From NCBI RefSeq assembly GCF_011745365.1, contig NW_024468912.1, positions 3,782,001 through 3,846,000 on the forward strand: DNA of 64,000 nt, in the 5' to 3' direction. Position 1 is the first letter of the stretch, and the number at the start of each line of letters is the position of its first letter. The position numbers and the translations under genes are program-made. Shown here piece after piece: positions 1 to 10,709 of this stretch. The DNA is from Cryphonectria parasitica EP155 (taxonomy: Eukaryota; Ascomycota; Sordariomycetes; Diaporthales; Cryphonectriaceae). The notes beneath the pieces were generated by a model. That model had not been told where the DNA came from. It did no database searches and worked only from the letters and a program-made list of their open reading frames with translations.

Positions 1-2
1 TG

Positions 3-1051
3 ATGGCCAGCATGCCGCAGGGGTTTCAGCCACATCCTGGTGGCATGCAACAACCTCACCCCAACATGCCTCCAGGTCATCACATGGCTCCCGGCATGGC
101 TCACAACCCCAGCCAACCCGGCACGCAACCAGGCGGGATACCTCCTCATCTTGCCCAGCAGATGGGAGTGTCAGCTCCAGGTGGCCAGGTCAACCCGTCG
201 GCACTCATGGGCATGCCCGGGGGCCCTAATGCCCATGCGATGCAGCACCTTAACCCCCAGCAGGTTCAGCACATGTTCCAGCAGCAGCCCAACGTTAATT
301 GTAAGTCCCCGCCCATGCGCACAACACCCGCTCCTTTGTATGCGCGCCGCATATGCGTATGTATGCATGCATGCATGTATGTGTGTGTGTGTGAAGACGT
401 GTGATTGCTGATGCATAACGGTTCATCCCCAGTTGCAGCGCAACAAATGCAACAACAGAGATTACATGCCATTCAGCAACAGAGACAACAGCAAGCGATA
501 CTGGCCCAGCAGATGGGCTACCAGATGCCGGGAGGCATACCTGTTGGAAATAATATGATGCAGATACATCCCCAACAGATGGCCCATTTCCAAGCCATGC
601 AGCAAGCGAGGCAGATGGCGGGACAGCCGGTAAGTCTCGACCCTGACTTCCTGCCTTCCGCGCCAGCTGACACTGAACAAGCAGGCACAGAACCCACAGC
701 AACAGGTAAGACGCGCGCCCCGCGCCAATGCATCGGTACCCTCGTCGGGTAAAATCGCTTCTTCTCTTTAACTGACAACACAACCTTCTGCTCTAGGCTA
801 TGCTTGCGGCGCAACAGCAGATGGCCTTGCAGCGAGCGCAACAACATCAAAATTCCCAGCACATGGTGAACCCAGCGCAAAACCCCAACCAGCCGACACA
901 TATGAACCCTCAGCAGTTGCTCCAGCTGCAAGCCATCCAACACGCCCAACAACAAGCCCAGCAGCTCAACCAGGCCCAGCAGGTCCAGCAGCAGCAGCAA
1001 CAGCAGCAGGCTGCTCAACATCAACAGCAGCAACAGCAGCAGCAGCAAGCC

Positions 1052-1089
<38 letters not shown>

Positions 1090-2902
1090 GGCCCAACAAC
1101 AGGCCCAACAGCAGGCTCACCAGCAGGCTCACCAGCAGCAGGCCCAGCAGCAGCAAGGACCTCCACAGCAGCAGCCCCAACCACCACAGGCCCAACCAGG
1201 ACAGCCCCAAGCCCCAGGACAGCAGCAAATGGGCCAAGGCCCACAGCCAAACGGACCCCAATCGACGCAGGGTCAACCACAGGGCCCGACAATCGCCCAG
1301 GCGAATCAACCTCAGCCACCAACAACACAAGCACAGGCGCAGCCAAATCAACCACAACCTGCCCAGGTGATGGCTGTCCAGCAGCAGCTTGTTCTTCAGC
1401 ATCAAGCCCAGGCCCAGGCCCAGGCCCAGGCCCAGGCCCAGGCCCAGGCCCAGGCTCAAGCCCAAGCCCAGAAACGCGATGGCTTGAAAGGAAATGGCTT
1501 GCTCAGACTCATGTCGTTCATCGAGCACCTGAGCGGATACTCCTCTGTAAGTCCACTCATTCTTTCCCTCCTTCTCGCCCCCATCATCTCGCTCGGCGGG
1601 GGGCCCTGGCACCCTTCCATGTCAAGCGGTGCCTACCAGCACGTACTGACGTCGACGCTGTAGGATCCTAAAGAAAAGGATGTTGCTCACTGGGCCGAGT
1701 TCGTCAATCGATTCTTCTCCGCGAAAGGTATCTACCGGACGAACGTCCACAACAAGAACGATGCCGAGGGTGGTGGTGATAAACAAGTAGAGATGGTTGC
1801 TTCCGCTGTCTCCCACTTCTTCAACGCAAGTGGTGCCAAGAAGATCGAGCTCCAGCTCGGTCAGGGCACCACCGAGAAGTCGGTGCAGGGCCCGATGGGA
1901 GAGGTGCTCCATTTTATCGAGAACGCGAATGCCAGCCTCACGCTGTGGTTTGAAACATCTCATGTAAGTTCACCAGGTAGCTGCATGCCCAGCGTTGTTG
2001 CTGATCATCGTAGGTTGTACACTTTGGGGCACTGCGGGTCCAGTTTGATTCCGAGCTGAAGGTGGAACTGTTCGAATTCATATCGAAGGACCACGAGGAA
2101 TACGTCTCGAGGACCGTCGTTGTGGAGGGTGCGAAGCCCAATCACAACTGGATCAAGGAATGGCGTCGGGCGAACTCGCAGGAAAACAAGTCGCCCGAGA
2201 TGAGCAAAAAGGGCAAAGCACGTCCGATGAAGTCGCCGCCTTCCGCACCTCCAGACCTCGATATCCCTCATTCGGCTGTCAAACATGGCCTTGGGATCAC
2301 AGAGCAGCAGTTCCAATTTCTTGAGGTACGTCAACGGTCCTGCTGGATTACTCCAAAGGAGCACAGATGCTGACCAGCTGTGGCAGATTGTTGAGGTCAT
2401 GGGGGCGATGAACCCCCTCTTCCAAGCCGCCCATCAGCATCCTGAGCTCGGTGCCTACCGGGTCTTGGAGGACTATGTCGGCAGCCAGATCGGCCAGGGT
2501 GGCGGGCCTGCCATGAACGGACAAGCCGTACCGAATGGACCTCGAACCCCGAGCTTCGGTCAGTTCGCCATGGGTGCAAGCCCCCATGCAGCTCACCTCC
2601 AGCTGCCAGGTTCGCCACACGTTAGCAGCCCGGCCGCCGGATCTATGCAGGCACCCGGCATGCAGATGCAACACAGTCAGCAGGGAACCAGCTCAAGCGG
2701 TCCCAGTGTAACAACATCGCCGGCCGGCCAGAAGCGACGGAGACCATCCGCCGTGAAGACCGAGGACGACGCGGGCGGCAACGCACCCACTCCATCTACT
2801 GCTGGAGGTGTGGTCCAAGTCAACGGCGTGACAGGCAAGGCAAAGCCGCAGACGCCCAGGATGCCGAAGAAAGCGAGGGTGGGCGGCGGCGGCGGCGTCT
2901 GA
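3..2902 (+). CDS. LDB1/PtaB-like Q-rich LIM-binding transcriptional co-regulator (5' end probably outside window)
   Basis: Exons 3-300, 433-629, 682-705, 797-1546, 1664-1963, 2014-2325 and 2387-2902 join in phase to about 798 residues; the tiny third exon is the least certain. The first half is Met/Pro/Gln-rich, then polyglutamine and a long Gln-Ala repeat. The second half is a globular LIM-binding-type domain starting near GLLRLMSFIEHL, containing NRFFSAKGIYRTNVHNKND and FEFISKDHEEYVSR, and ending with EVMGAMNPLFQ. This is the architecture of LDB1/SEUSS-like proteins, known in Aspergillus as PtaB, nuclear partners of the SomA/Flo8 regulator in adhesion and development. The tail has a basic nuclear-signal-like QKRRRPS motif. 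An ATG occurs at position 3, but only two bases precede it, so the true start may lie upstream. Family assignment is good; the exact orthologue name is inferred. Confidence 0.85.
356..395 (+). repeat. Low-complexity ATGC/GT repeat inside intron 1 of the LDB1-like gene
   Basis: The intron from 301 to 432 contains alternating GTAT, GCAT and GT units, with no coding role visible. Confidence 0.8.
970..1160 (+). repeat. CAG/CAA polyglutamine-coding tract
   Basis: Mixed CAG and CAA codons encode long glutamine runs interrupted by Ala and His. The mixed codons suggest selection on protein sequence rather than pure trinucleotide slippage. The tract lies in exon 4 of the LDB1-like gene. Confidence 0.9.
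1403..1470 (+). repeat. Hexanucleotide CAGGCC repeat coding (Gln-Ala)n
   Basis: Nearly perfect tandem CAGGCC units turn into CAGGCT/CAAGCC variants at the 3' edge. They encode an alternating Gln-Ala stretch just before the conserved LIM-binding domain. Unlike the polyQ tract, this array is almost pure and likely to vary in length between strains. Confidence 0.9.
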
Positions 2903-5222
2903 TACCCACGTCCCGCATTCCTCCTTTTCAATGCTTCTCAATCTTATTCCCATTGCATTCTGATCCCTTCTAGCGGGTGTTGGAGGCTTTCAAATACTTA
3001 TCAGCATATTGGCGTCTCGGACTATTCCGCGGGTCATCTGCGACATCTCGGCTTTCTTTTCAGTGTGAGCGCGTTGACACCAGACGTTGCCCTCGAGCTC
3101 TCGATGAACATGCCTCTTGGCCCATCACGCCCCCATCTTCAAAATCAGCTCGACTGGGCCCGTGGAGCCGAAGCTATCAGCAGGAACGCTGATGCGGAAT
3201 TACCTCTCTCACCGTGGCCTTGTATGAACTATGTCTTTCGATTTCGCAACCACGATAGGCTTGGCACTTTGCCCGTGTTCAGAGCAGTCCGAATGGACTA
3301 CTTGCAGCTGTTTGATGGATATATCGGCCTATCTCGGGTTTGCCTGCTATACAAATTCCAGCAGGATCGACGCTCATAAAAATACACCATACACCATACG
3401 CCGAGACGAGACGAACGATCAAAAGACGCGACTTATTCATACCCCATGAAGATAATTTCAAGTATCGCCGCTTGTACGGCATCCTTCTCCCTCGGTATTG
3501 TCATTTCAACTCATTCCATTTTCATAGGCTCTCTGGAGTTTGGTGTTTATATGCTTCTATTCGTGGTGCATAACCGCACCCGTGGAAAATAATTCATTCG
3601 GAGGGATCCAATTATATTGTTTCTTTGCAGCTGCGACAAGACGATGATGAGATGAGGCAAGGCGCGCCCGAGATGAAGGACTGAAGGGAACTGGAACCAG
3701 GTCCACGACAAAAACAAAATTCGCGAGTAAAATCACCGCTGTGCCGTTGGTGTTTGGGTAGGGAAAGTGTCTATCTTATTTTGTTGGATGTTTTTTCTCT
3801 TTGGACAAGAGGCGTTGTATATGCCTGGTAGTGCTCAGTTCTGCTCTGGTGACTGCGCTTAGTACCGTGGTTGGTATTTTCGATCGTGGCTGAGCGCATG
3901 GTGCTGTGTTCATGGAGCCATGGATCTCCTGCAGTTTGTACTTGGATGGCTGGTATAGTTCTATTCAGTTTTCTCATCTGTTTTGTTTCTCTTCCGATTC
4001 TTATTCTGGAATTGGATGGGATATGCTTATTTTGAAGCGAATCTACAGGGATATCAATCATACCTTTTACTTTAAGCTCAGTCCTTGCACTGATGTATAT
4101 GCACAATACCTGAAGTCGGGATCAACAATGCTCGTTATCCCCTCCCGCTTGCCTACGAGGTCACTGGTCAGCATGCTGGACCGCAAGGGAAATGTACCTC
4201 GCCCAACTCGAGGCCTCCTGCTCCTTCTAAAACACCCCTCTTTACATAGGGTCTCATGTCGCCGGGTACATGCCTCTTACGTCTCGCAACGTATTGGAGA
4301 GAGCTACTGCCCGGCCTCCCTCGATCAAAAGAGGAGCCCTCGGGATGAGGGTCTTTGGCACAAGATAATGGACCAAGCGCGAAATCAAGTCTACCATGTC
4401 GGCATTGTCCACTACACAAGGAAGCTTGTAGATACTTTTAAAAGTTGACTGTGGACATGACTGAGTGATTGACCAACTGGACAGCGAAGCGCTTGATTTG
4501 ATGGAGGGCACGTTGAATATAGCACAGCATAAATTTGATACGCCGGTCATAAGATGAAGAATCTCAAGACCTGTTTTTGAGCCGGACATTCGCGACCTTG
4601 AAAGAAGACATGAGTGCTTGTGAAGGGCAACCGGGGGGGCATTTGGTCTGCTCAATGCCGAACTATAGGTAAACAGTAAATTGGTGCGGGTATGGAGAAT
4701 GAGGTTAATTTATCTGCTCTCTTGTAGTCCTGCCTTTCAGTGCTTGTGCGCTCGCTCCTTCGTCCCTCTTGGTGCAGGGCGAGAGGCAACAAAGCATGAT
4801 CAACAAGGTGCATAAGGTTGCCTTCGGAAGGAGAAAAAGAGGTAGAAAAGGTATCTTGATCACTAAATCGCATTCGCAGAACTGCAGATTGAAGCGCGGG
4901 ACGGCACAGATCAAGGAGGGAGGTGGGGGGGTAACAAGGTAGGACGGAGGGTCCATAGGAGGGAGCTAGTCCCCGTCCTGTTCCATGCCCAGTCTCCTCA
5001 TGCAGCAGCCTCTCGTGCGTTTGTCCCCGGCGCGCATCATCGAAAGATATAAAAAGAAAAACCAACCACAAACCAGCTTGCACCCATCCGATCCGTCTCA
5101 CTACCTGATCGAGCCCAACCTGAGAACGCCGGAGAAGATTGCCCTGAAAGTCGCCGTAACGAGGAACATCATCGCATCGCGACAGCAGAAGAACGAACAC
5201 CCGCTATCCGTTCCGGCAGCAG
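2903..5222. other. Intergenic region between convergent LDB1-like gene and atg8
   Basis: This is the 3' flank of both genes. It holds open frames up to about 180 codons (3906-4448 plus, 4652-5200 minus), but they show no recognisable domain, no coding-like composition and no convincing splice structure. They most likely lie in untranslated 3' sequence. Confidence 0.6.
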
Positions 5223-5902
5223 CTAGATTGACTCAAAGTCTCCGAAGGTGTTCTCGCCCGAGTAGGTGATGTAAAGGAACCTGTTGATTGCCAACGCCTG
5301 TCAGTTTCAAGGAGTCCTTTTCTCCGAGTAGAGGTGCGAAACAAGGCGCCAACAGTGTAAGGGGTTTGTAAGGGATGTGATAGGGACAGATGATGCTTAC
5401 CCGTCCTCATCCTTGTGCTCCTCGTAGACGGAAGACATGAGAGCTGCAGTGGGAGGGAGCAGCTCGTTGACGAAAATGAAGATGGCCTTGTCGGGGGACA
5501 GCTTGATGCGCTTGCGGATGACGTATACGAACTGGCCGACGGTGAGGTCGGCAGGAACAAGATATTTCTTCTTGTCGATGGCAGCGATATCGCTCTTCTC
5601 GACCTTCTCGCAGATCACCTACATGATGCGCGCGTTTGTTAATCACAATCCGACTGCCGGTGTGGGTGGTGGTGTTGTTGTTGTTGTTCCAAAGACAGGT
5701 GTACCAGGGTGGGGTAGGCAACAGGTGCAGCACACCGCAGGAGGTAAGCAAGCTGCCGCAGCAACTCAGTTGCCCCCTCGGAATGGATGAATGGATAGAT
5801 AGATGGACTTACAGGAATGCGGTCGAGATACTTCTGGCGAATGCGCTCAGCCTCAGCCTTGCGCTTCTCAAAGGGATGCTCATCCTTGAACTTGGATCGC
5901 AT
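5223..5902 (-). CDS. atg8: Autophagy ubiquitin-like protein ATG8
   Basis: Three exons on the minus strand (5902-5813, 5618-5401, 5280-5223) give 121 residues. The protein starts [20 protein letters not shown] and keeps the near-invariant fungal Atg8 sequence, including [11 protein letters not shown] and [15 protein letters not shown]. The C-terminus reads TFG followed by DFESI, so Gly116 is exposed after removal of five residues by the Atg4 protease. It is then conjugated to phosphatidylethanolamine by the Atg7/Atg3 and Atg12-Atg5-Atg16 machinery on the phagophore membrane. An in-frame ATG three codons upstream (5911) would add MPS; I chose 5902 because Atg8 proteins start MRSKF. Intron phases fit exactly at IPV and DEDG. 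The identification is essentially certain. Confidence 0.97.
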
Positions 5903-7232
5903 GGAAGGCATCTTGAAAGTCGGTGGTCGGTGAAAGTAGGGTAGGGAATAAGATGCGGTGTAGGTGACTGTTGCCTTGGTGCTGTCTGTTCCCAGTGTTG
6001 TCGTCAGTAGACCTGCACAGTTGGCTGGAAAGTCTATTAAAGAAGGTTGGTTGAGAGCGATGCACAGTACCTTGACAAGACTCTAGGTGAATGCAGTTGT
6101 GAAGCGCAAGATGGAAGGGAAAGAAGAATGGATTTGGTGTTCCGGGTTGTAGGTGTTGAGGAGGGAGTTTGGTTGCGCCTCCAGAGTGCCGCCTGACATG
6201 GGCTTCACAAGGGAGACGGCATGGGGATTTGGGGTTCAGCCTGGACTCGAGCGGGGCTAGAGTGGATGACTAAAAGGCGCTGATAGGAGAGGGGGAGCTT
6301 GTGCACTAACAAGGCTTGCCTGGTCTGCGCAGTGAATCTAGTTAGTCTCTGAGCAGCATCATATCTCTTATCAGCTGACATGGGGGCACGGGGGTACGGG
6401 TAGTCCGAGGCTTGACCCTGCTCTAGCTGGCAACTGGATGAGTCCTCACTCTAAGTTCCTTTGTCTTCACACGTGAACCTGTCAGAGGGGCAAGGCAGCT
6501 GAGGGGCAAGCACCTCTGATTGTTCACCTATCTGCCTCATGGCGACATGGTCCTGGTTTGTCCGCCCCCAGCTGACCAACTGCGGTCAGTCATAGAACAG
6601 ATGACAAACACACAAATAGTGCTAGCAGGCAGGGCCATGACGCAAGCGCATGCCCCCTCGATGCTTCTATGCCTGTGGGCCCCTTTTCCTATTACGAAAG
6701 TGCCCCCTAGGCTATAGGGTATCTGCATACAAACATAAGGTACATAGTCCTGCATGCAGTTCTCTTTCTCTCACACACAACAAAACATGACACCCTTGTG
6801 TGAGTTGGGAGAGACTCCTACTTCATATTCTTCGTGAACATTGCTATGATACAGTTACAACCTCCTGCTTCTCATGCCCAAAGGCAGGCAGAAGAAGTAT
6901 TGGTTGGGGATGTGGGTGTTTTGTTGACTTGTCACTCTCAAAGTCACCCCACGGCCACCAGAGCGGGAGTCAACGAGTCGCAGTACTGCCTGTCTGCAAG
7001 GGACCACCCACCGGGAGTCCCCGGATAGCGTAACTGCTAGCACCGTTGGCCTTCTGCAGCGGTAGCAGTATTGGCATTGGCAGTGGCAGTGGCAGTTGAC
7101 AGGGCTCAAAAGTTTGGTTGCCAGCAGTACCCAAGTGCAGCCAGCCCGCGTGCCGCTCGGCTGGATATTTTGCACTGCGAATACGGACCCGAATCATTCA
7201 TTGCACAGCTTCAGAAACGCAGAGTACGGTGG

Positions 7233-7253
7233 ACTGACCTGACCTGACCTGAG
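7233..7253 (+). repeat. Short CTGAC pentanucleotide repeat
   Basis: About four tandem units lie some 280 bp upstream of the hem13 start codon. Confidence 0.8.
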
Positions 7254-7301
7254 CCTATATGGTGGTCAGTGTCAAGAGGAGGAGGGCCACACCGTGAGCA
7301 A

Positions 7302-7321
7302 AGATCAGATCAGATCAGATC
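7302..7321 (+). repeat. Short AGATC pentanucleotide repeat
   Basis: Four perfect units lie about 210 bp upstream of the hem13 start codon, in its likely promoter or leader. Confidence 0.85.
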
Positions 7322-7529
7322 CGTACGCTTTAGACTGCAACCGTCGCTAGCAACATTCGATTCTCGGCCCGGAGGTGCCCATCAACCTTTCGGTTTTCCA
7401 CCGCGCAAGCTTTGCACCAGCTCCGTTTGTGGTGTCATGTCACGGTGACGGGGATCCTTTGAACTTTGTCTAGAACAATCGCTTCTTTTCTTATATACCT
7501 GGCTGCCTGACCACCTCCCTCTTTCGGCC

Positions 7530-8897
7530 ATGGCCTCAAGGAGTCGAGCTCTGCGTCGCGCCGCAGATGGTGTTTTCAGACCTTGGGCAAACTGCTCTCC
7601 ACGACCGTTGTTGTCACCGCTCTCCAGATCGACCACGTTAAGCATCTTGTCAAGGTCTTCTTCTTCTTCTACAGGCCAATTGGCAGGTGAAACTCCCTCT
7701 GCGGTATCTCGGTACCTCTACTGGACAGCAGCTGCAACAGGCCTGCTTATCACCTCTTCTGTTCTGTACACCACAGTATGACCTCACCCCAGCCTATCCC
7801 CAAGTCGCGCGTGCGAGACTAACTGACCAACCCTCTCTCTCTCTTCCCTCCTCCAGCTTAACAACCAAAAACCCACTCATCTCGACACCATGCCGCTTCC
7901 CGAGCGCGATGCCCTCGCGAAGCGCGAGATGGGCGTCACCGATCAGTCGCCCATGCGCCTCCGCATGGAGAAGTTCATTAAGGAGCAGCAGCAGGTCATT
8001 ATTGCGGGTCTCGCCGCCGTCGATGGCGAGTATTCCACCTTCAGACAGGACGAGTGGACGCGGAACGAGGGTGGCGGCGGTATCACATGCATCCTGCAGG
8101 ACGGCAACGTATTTGAGAAGGCCGGTGTCGGCGTGTCGGTCGTCTACGGCACCCTCCCCAAGCCCGCGATCGAAAAGATGCGCGTGAACCACAAGAATGT
8201 TGGCGGCGCTGGCGGTGAGATCCCCGAGAAGGTGGAATTCTTCGCTGCTGGCTTGAGTCTGGTCGTGCACCCGCGGAACCCCATGGCGCCGACAGTGCAT
8301 TTGAACTACAGATATTTTGAAACGGCCAACCCGGACGGGAGTGATGGCGCCTGGTGGTTTGGCGGCGGCGCGGATCTCACGCCGAGCTACCTGTTCGACG
8401 AAGACGCGATCCACTTCCACCGCACGCTCAAGGACGTCTGCGACAAGCACAACAAGGACTACTACCCCAAATTTAAGAAGTGGTGCGACGAGTACTTTTA
8501 CAACAAGCACCGTGGAGAGTGCCGCGGTGTAGGCGGCATCTTCTTCGACGATCTCGACGACACTGTCGCCGACAAGGAGAACCTGTTCGCCTTCATCCAG
8601 GACGGGCTGCAGAGCTTCCTGCCTGGCTACATACCCATCATCTCGCGCAGAAAGGACATGCCGTTCAACGAGAAGGAGAAGGAGTGGCAGCAAATCAGGC
8701 GGGGGAAATATGTCGAGTTCAATCTGGTGCACGACCGCGGCACGGCATTCGGGTTAAACGCGCCAGGTGCACGGGTCGAGAGTATACTCATGAGCCTTCC
8801 GTTGACCGCCAGCTGGAAGTATATGTATGAGCCCGAGCCTAAGAGTCGAGAGGCGAGGCTGACGGAGATATTGCGAGAGCCCAAGGAGTGGGTGTGA
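7530..8897 (+). CDS. hem13: Coproporphyrinogen III oxidase (oxygen-dependent) with mitochondrial-type leader
   Basis: Two exons (7530-7775 and 7857-8897) encode 428 residues. The core from about residue 94 is a full oxygen-dependent coproporphyrinogen oxidase, which decarboxylates coproporphyrinogen III to protoporphyrinogen IX in haem synthesis. Diagnostic segments are GAWWFGGGADLTPSYLF, RGECRGVGGIFFDDL and FNLVHDRGTAFGL. The first exon encodes an Arg/Ser-rich, almost acid-free leader followed by a hydrophobic span (about residues 65-82, YWTAAATGLLITSSVLY), the layout of a bipartite signal for the mitochondrial intermembrane space. Yeast Hem13 is cytosolic and the animal enzyme is mitochondrial. 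A second in-frame ATG at 7890, right at the start of the core, could give a cytosolic form. An AATAAA-like signal lies at 9047-9052. Confidence 0.95.
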
Positions 8898-9405
8898 TGA
8901 AGACGAGAAAGAAACAAAAAGACAGAAAAGAGAAAGAAAGAAGAAGAAAGAAAGAAAGAAAGATAAGGCATCGTTACAGTGTAAATATATATTGTAAAAC
9001 GGGGGTTTGGGGGTTCAGGTCCTATTGGCGCAAGCCAAAAGCAAACAATAAAATAGATCAAATTCTCCCATGACGAAGCACGAATTGAGTCAATTCAAAT
9101 TTCTGTGCTCGTAAAAATAATTAGATTGTGTCAGAGTTGGCTGTCGTGGTACAGTTTTAGGCGGCCCGCCTTTCTTTCATCCTTATGCCTACAACTAACG
9201 CGACCTTTCTGACATCTTGCACATGAGTGTCAACGCATCTACTCGCCACAAGAATGACATCTCTTATGTCTACCGTAACTCCTTGAAAAAGCGACTCAAC
9301 ACAGAGTTGGATATCAAAATCGCCTAGGTCGTTCCAAATGGCCCTCCATCCAATAAGAAACGGCGGAAGTAGAAGCAGAATAGGAGGAAGACGAAACAGA
9401 AGAAT
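8898..9405. other. Intergenic region downstream of hem13
   Basis: It begins with a purine-rich GAAA repeat stretch (about 8903-8965) and carries an AATAAA motif at 9047-9052, consistent with hem13 3' processing. The rest is the presumed promoter of the SWIM gene. No coding sequence is evident. Confidence 0.6.
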
Positions 9406-10308
9406 ATGTCGTCGACGACCTCTCTGCCGACGCCACGGCAGCTCCTCACATCAATCCTAGCAGCCCTCTCTGAGATCCCAACACCTGCTCTAGATGATAG
9501 CAGGGATGGCAATGCAATCAAGCAAGGGCATGCGCAGGGCCAGGCGGCGACCTCAGGCTCTATCGCTAAGAACGGCGCGGGCACCCTACCACTACAACCA
9601 CTGCCACCACCCCCTCCTCCGTCTTCCTCCTCCGCGAACCCGCTCAGACACCTTGACCAGACCCGCCGCCATCTCTTTGCCACACTCCACGTCCTATTCC
9701 CGTCCTTACTCCTGCCCGCCCTGGATCTACTCGACAGGGGCCTCGTCACGCGCCTCCTCCACCACCACCTCCCTCTTGATCGCCATGCGGTAGGACAACA
9801 GGCGGCCCACTCCTCTCGGTACAGCCGCCCCTCACCACCACCAAGCGTCTACGTCGTCCGTTCGGCTCAGAAGAAAGCCTTCCGCCGCGGATTGTCGTCC
9901 GAAGGAGAGGCAGTGTCCGGACAGGGGGTGTACCTCGTCCACACGGCGGCATGGAGCTGCACCTGTGCGGCGTTTGCCTTCTCGGCCTTTTTGCCCGCGG
10001 CTGGCCATGGCTCGCACCATCATCATCAGTCTCCCTCTGTGCGGCCTCTTCCTTCTGTTGGCAGGGCGGATGGTGTGGCGACGGTGGATGCAGCCGGGCA
10101 GCTAGGAGATGGTGACACATTGGACAGCTGTGGGTTTGGGGGGTTGAGTCTTGAGGGGACGGAGGATGATGGGGGTGGGATGCCGCCTTGTTGTAAGCAC
10201 CTGCTGGCGTGCGTCTTGGCAGAGAAATGTCATGCTCTTTTTGGGCGGCATGTGAATGTGCGGACGGTTGGGAGGGAGGAGATGGCTGGAATCTTTGCGG
10301 ATGTGTGA
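9406..10308 (+). CDS. SWIM-type zinc-finger protein, ZSWIM7/Sws1-like
   Basis: A single exon of 300 residues. The C-terminal half carries a SWIM signature: Cys185-Thr-Cys187 in AWSCTCAAFAFSAF, and Cys263-Lys-His265 in CCKHLLAC. The combination of C-x-C followed by AFAFS and then CKHLLA is characteristic of ZSWIM7/Sws1, which in animals and fission yeast binds Rad51 paralogues (Shu complex) and promotes homologous recombination. The N-terminal part is low-complexity (polyproline, polyserine), with a helical stretch at about residues 80-125. The roughly 75 residues between the two zinc-ligand pairs are His-, Gly- and Asp-rich, much longer than the usual SWIM spacing. I see no need for an intron, though the insert could hide one. 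The recombination role is inferred from the family. Confidence 0.75.
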   Translation: MSSTTSLPTPRQLLTSILAALSEIPTPALDDSRDGNAIKQGHAQGQAATSGSIAKNGAGTLPLQPLPPPPPPSSSSANPLRHLDQTRRHLFATLHVLFPSLLLPALDLLDRGLVTRLLHHHLPLDRHAVGQQAAHSSRYSRPSPPPSVYVVRSAQKKAFRRGLSSEGEAVSGQGVYLVHTAAWSCTCAAFAFSAFLPAAGHGSHHHHQSPSVRPLPSVGRADGVATVDAAGQLGDGDTLDSCGFGGLSLEGTEDDGGGMPPCCKHLLACVLAEKCHALFGRHVNVRTVGREEMAGIFADV

Positions 10309-10709
10309 TACGGACAGGCATACTGCCGTGGCCATGGCCCTGGTTGAAATGAATGCATGTGTAGTGAAAGTGTTCATCTCGTTGCAATAGAGGGCGCCGA
10401 ACCAAGCACAGGTACAAGGTGATAAGGAGGCATATCAAATATTGTTACAGCATTGGAGAGAAACCCCCTTCTTTTGCTTCTGCTCGTGTCATTGACAATG
10501 CCTAGGCAATTTCCCCCAGCTATGTCTGTCATGATACCCCCAGAGAACGCCATGAATACTACCAAGTTGGGCCACTTGGTCTTTTCTATGCCGTCTTGAA
10601 AAATTCATACAATGCGTCATTATTTCCCAAACGAGCCTCGCGGTCCGCCGACCACACACCTCGTTTCCTGGCAGACGTCGTCGACATGATCCCCATCGCC
10701 AACCGCCGT
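10309..10709. other. Convergent intergenic region between SWIM gene and rpn8
   Basis: Presumed overlapping 3' flanks; nothing else is recognised. Confidence 0.6.

Larger units (their letters stand above)
5903..7529. other. Divergent intergenic region between atg8 and hem13
   Basis: It contains the promoters and leaders of two divergently transcribed genes. No convincing coding sequence is visible. Short direct repeats occur at 7233-7253 and 7302-7321 on the hem13 side. Confidence 0.6.

Noticed and set aside
518..1612. 364-codon Leu-rich frame antisense to the Q-rich exon
   Set aside because: Its leucine-rich text is the mirror of CAG repeats on the coding strand.
3906..4448. 180-codon plus-strand frame
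   Set aside because: No domain, no coding-like composition, lies in the 3' flank of the LDB1-like gene and atg8.
4652..5200. 182-codon minus-strand frame
   Set aside because: Directly downstream of the atg8 stop, so most likely its 3' untranslated region; no recognisable protein.
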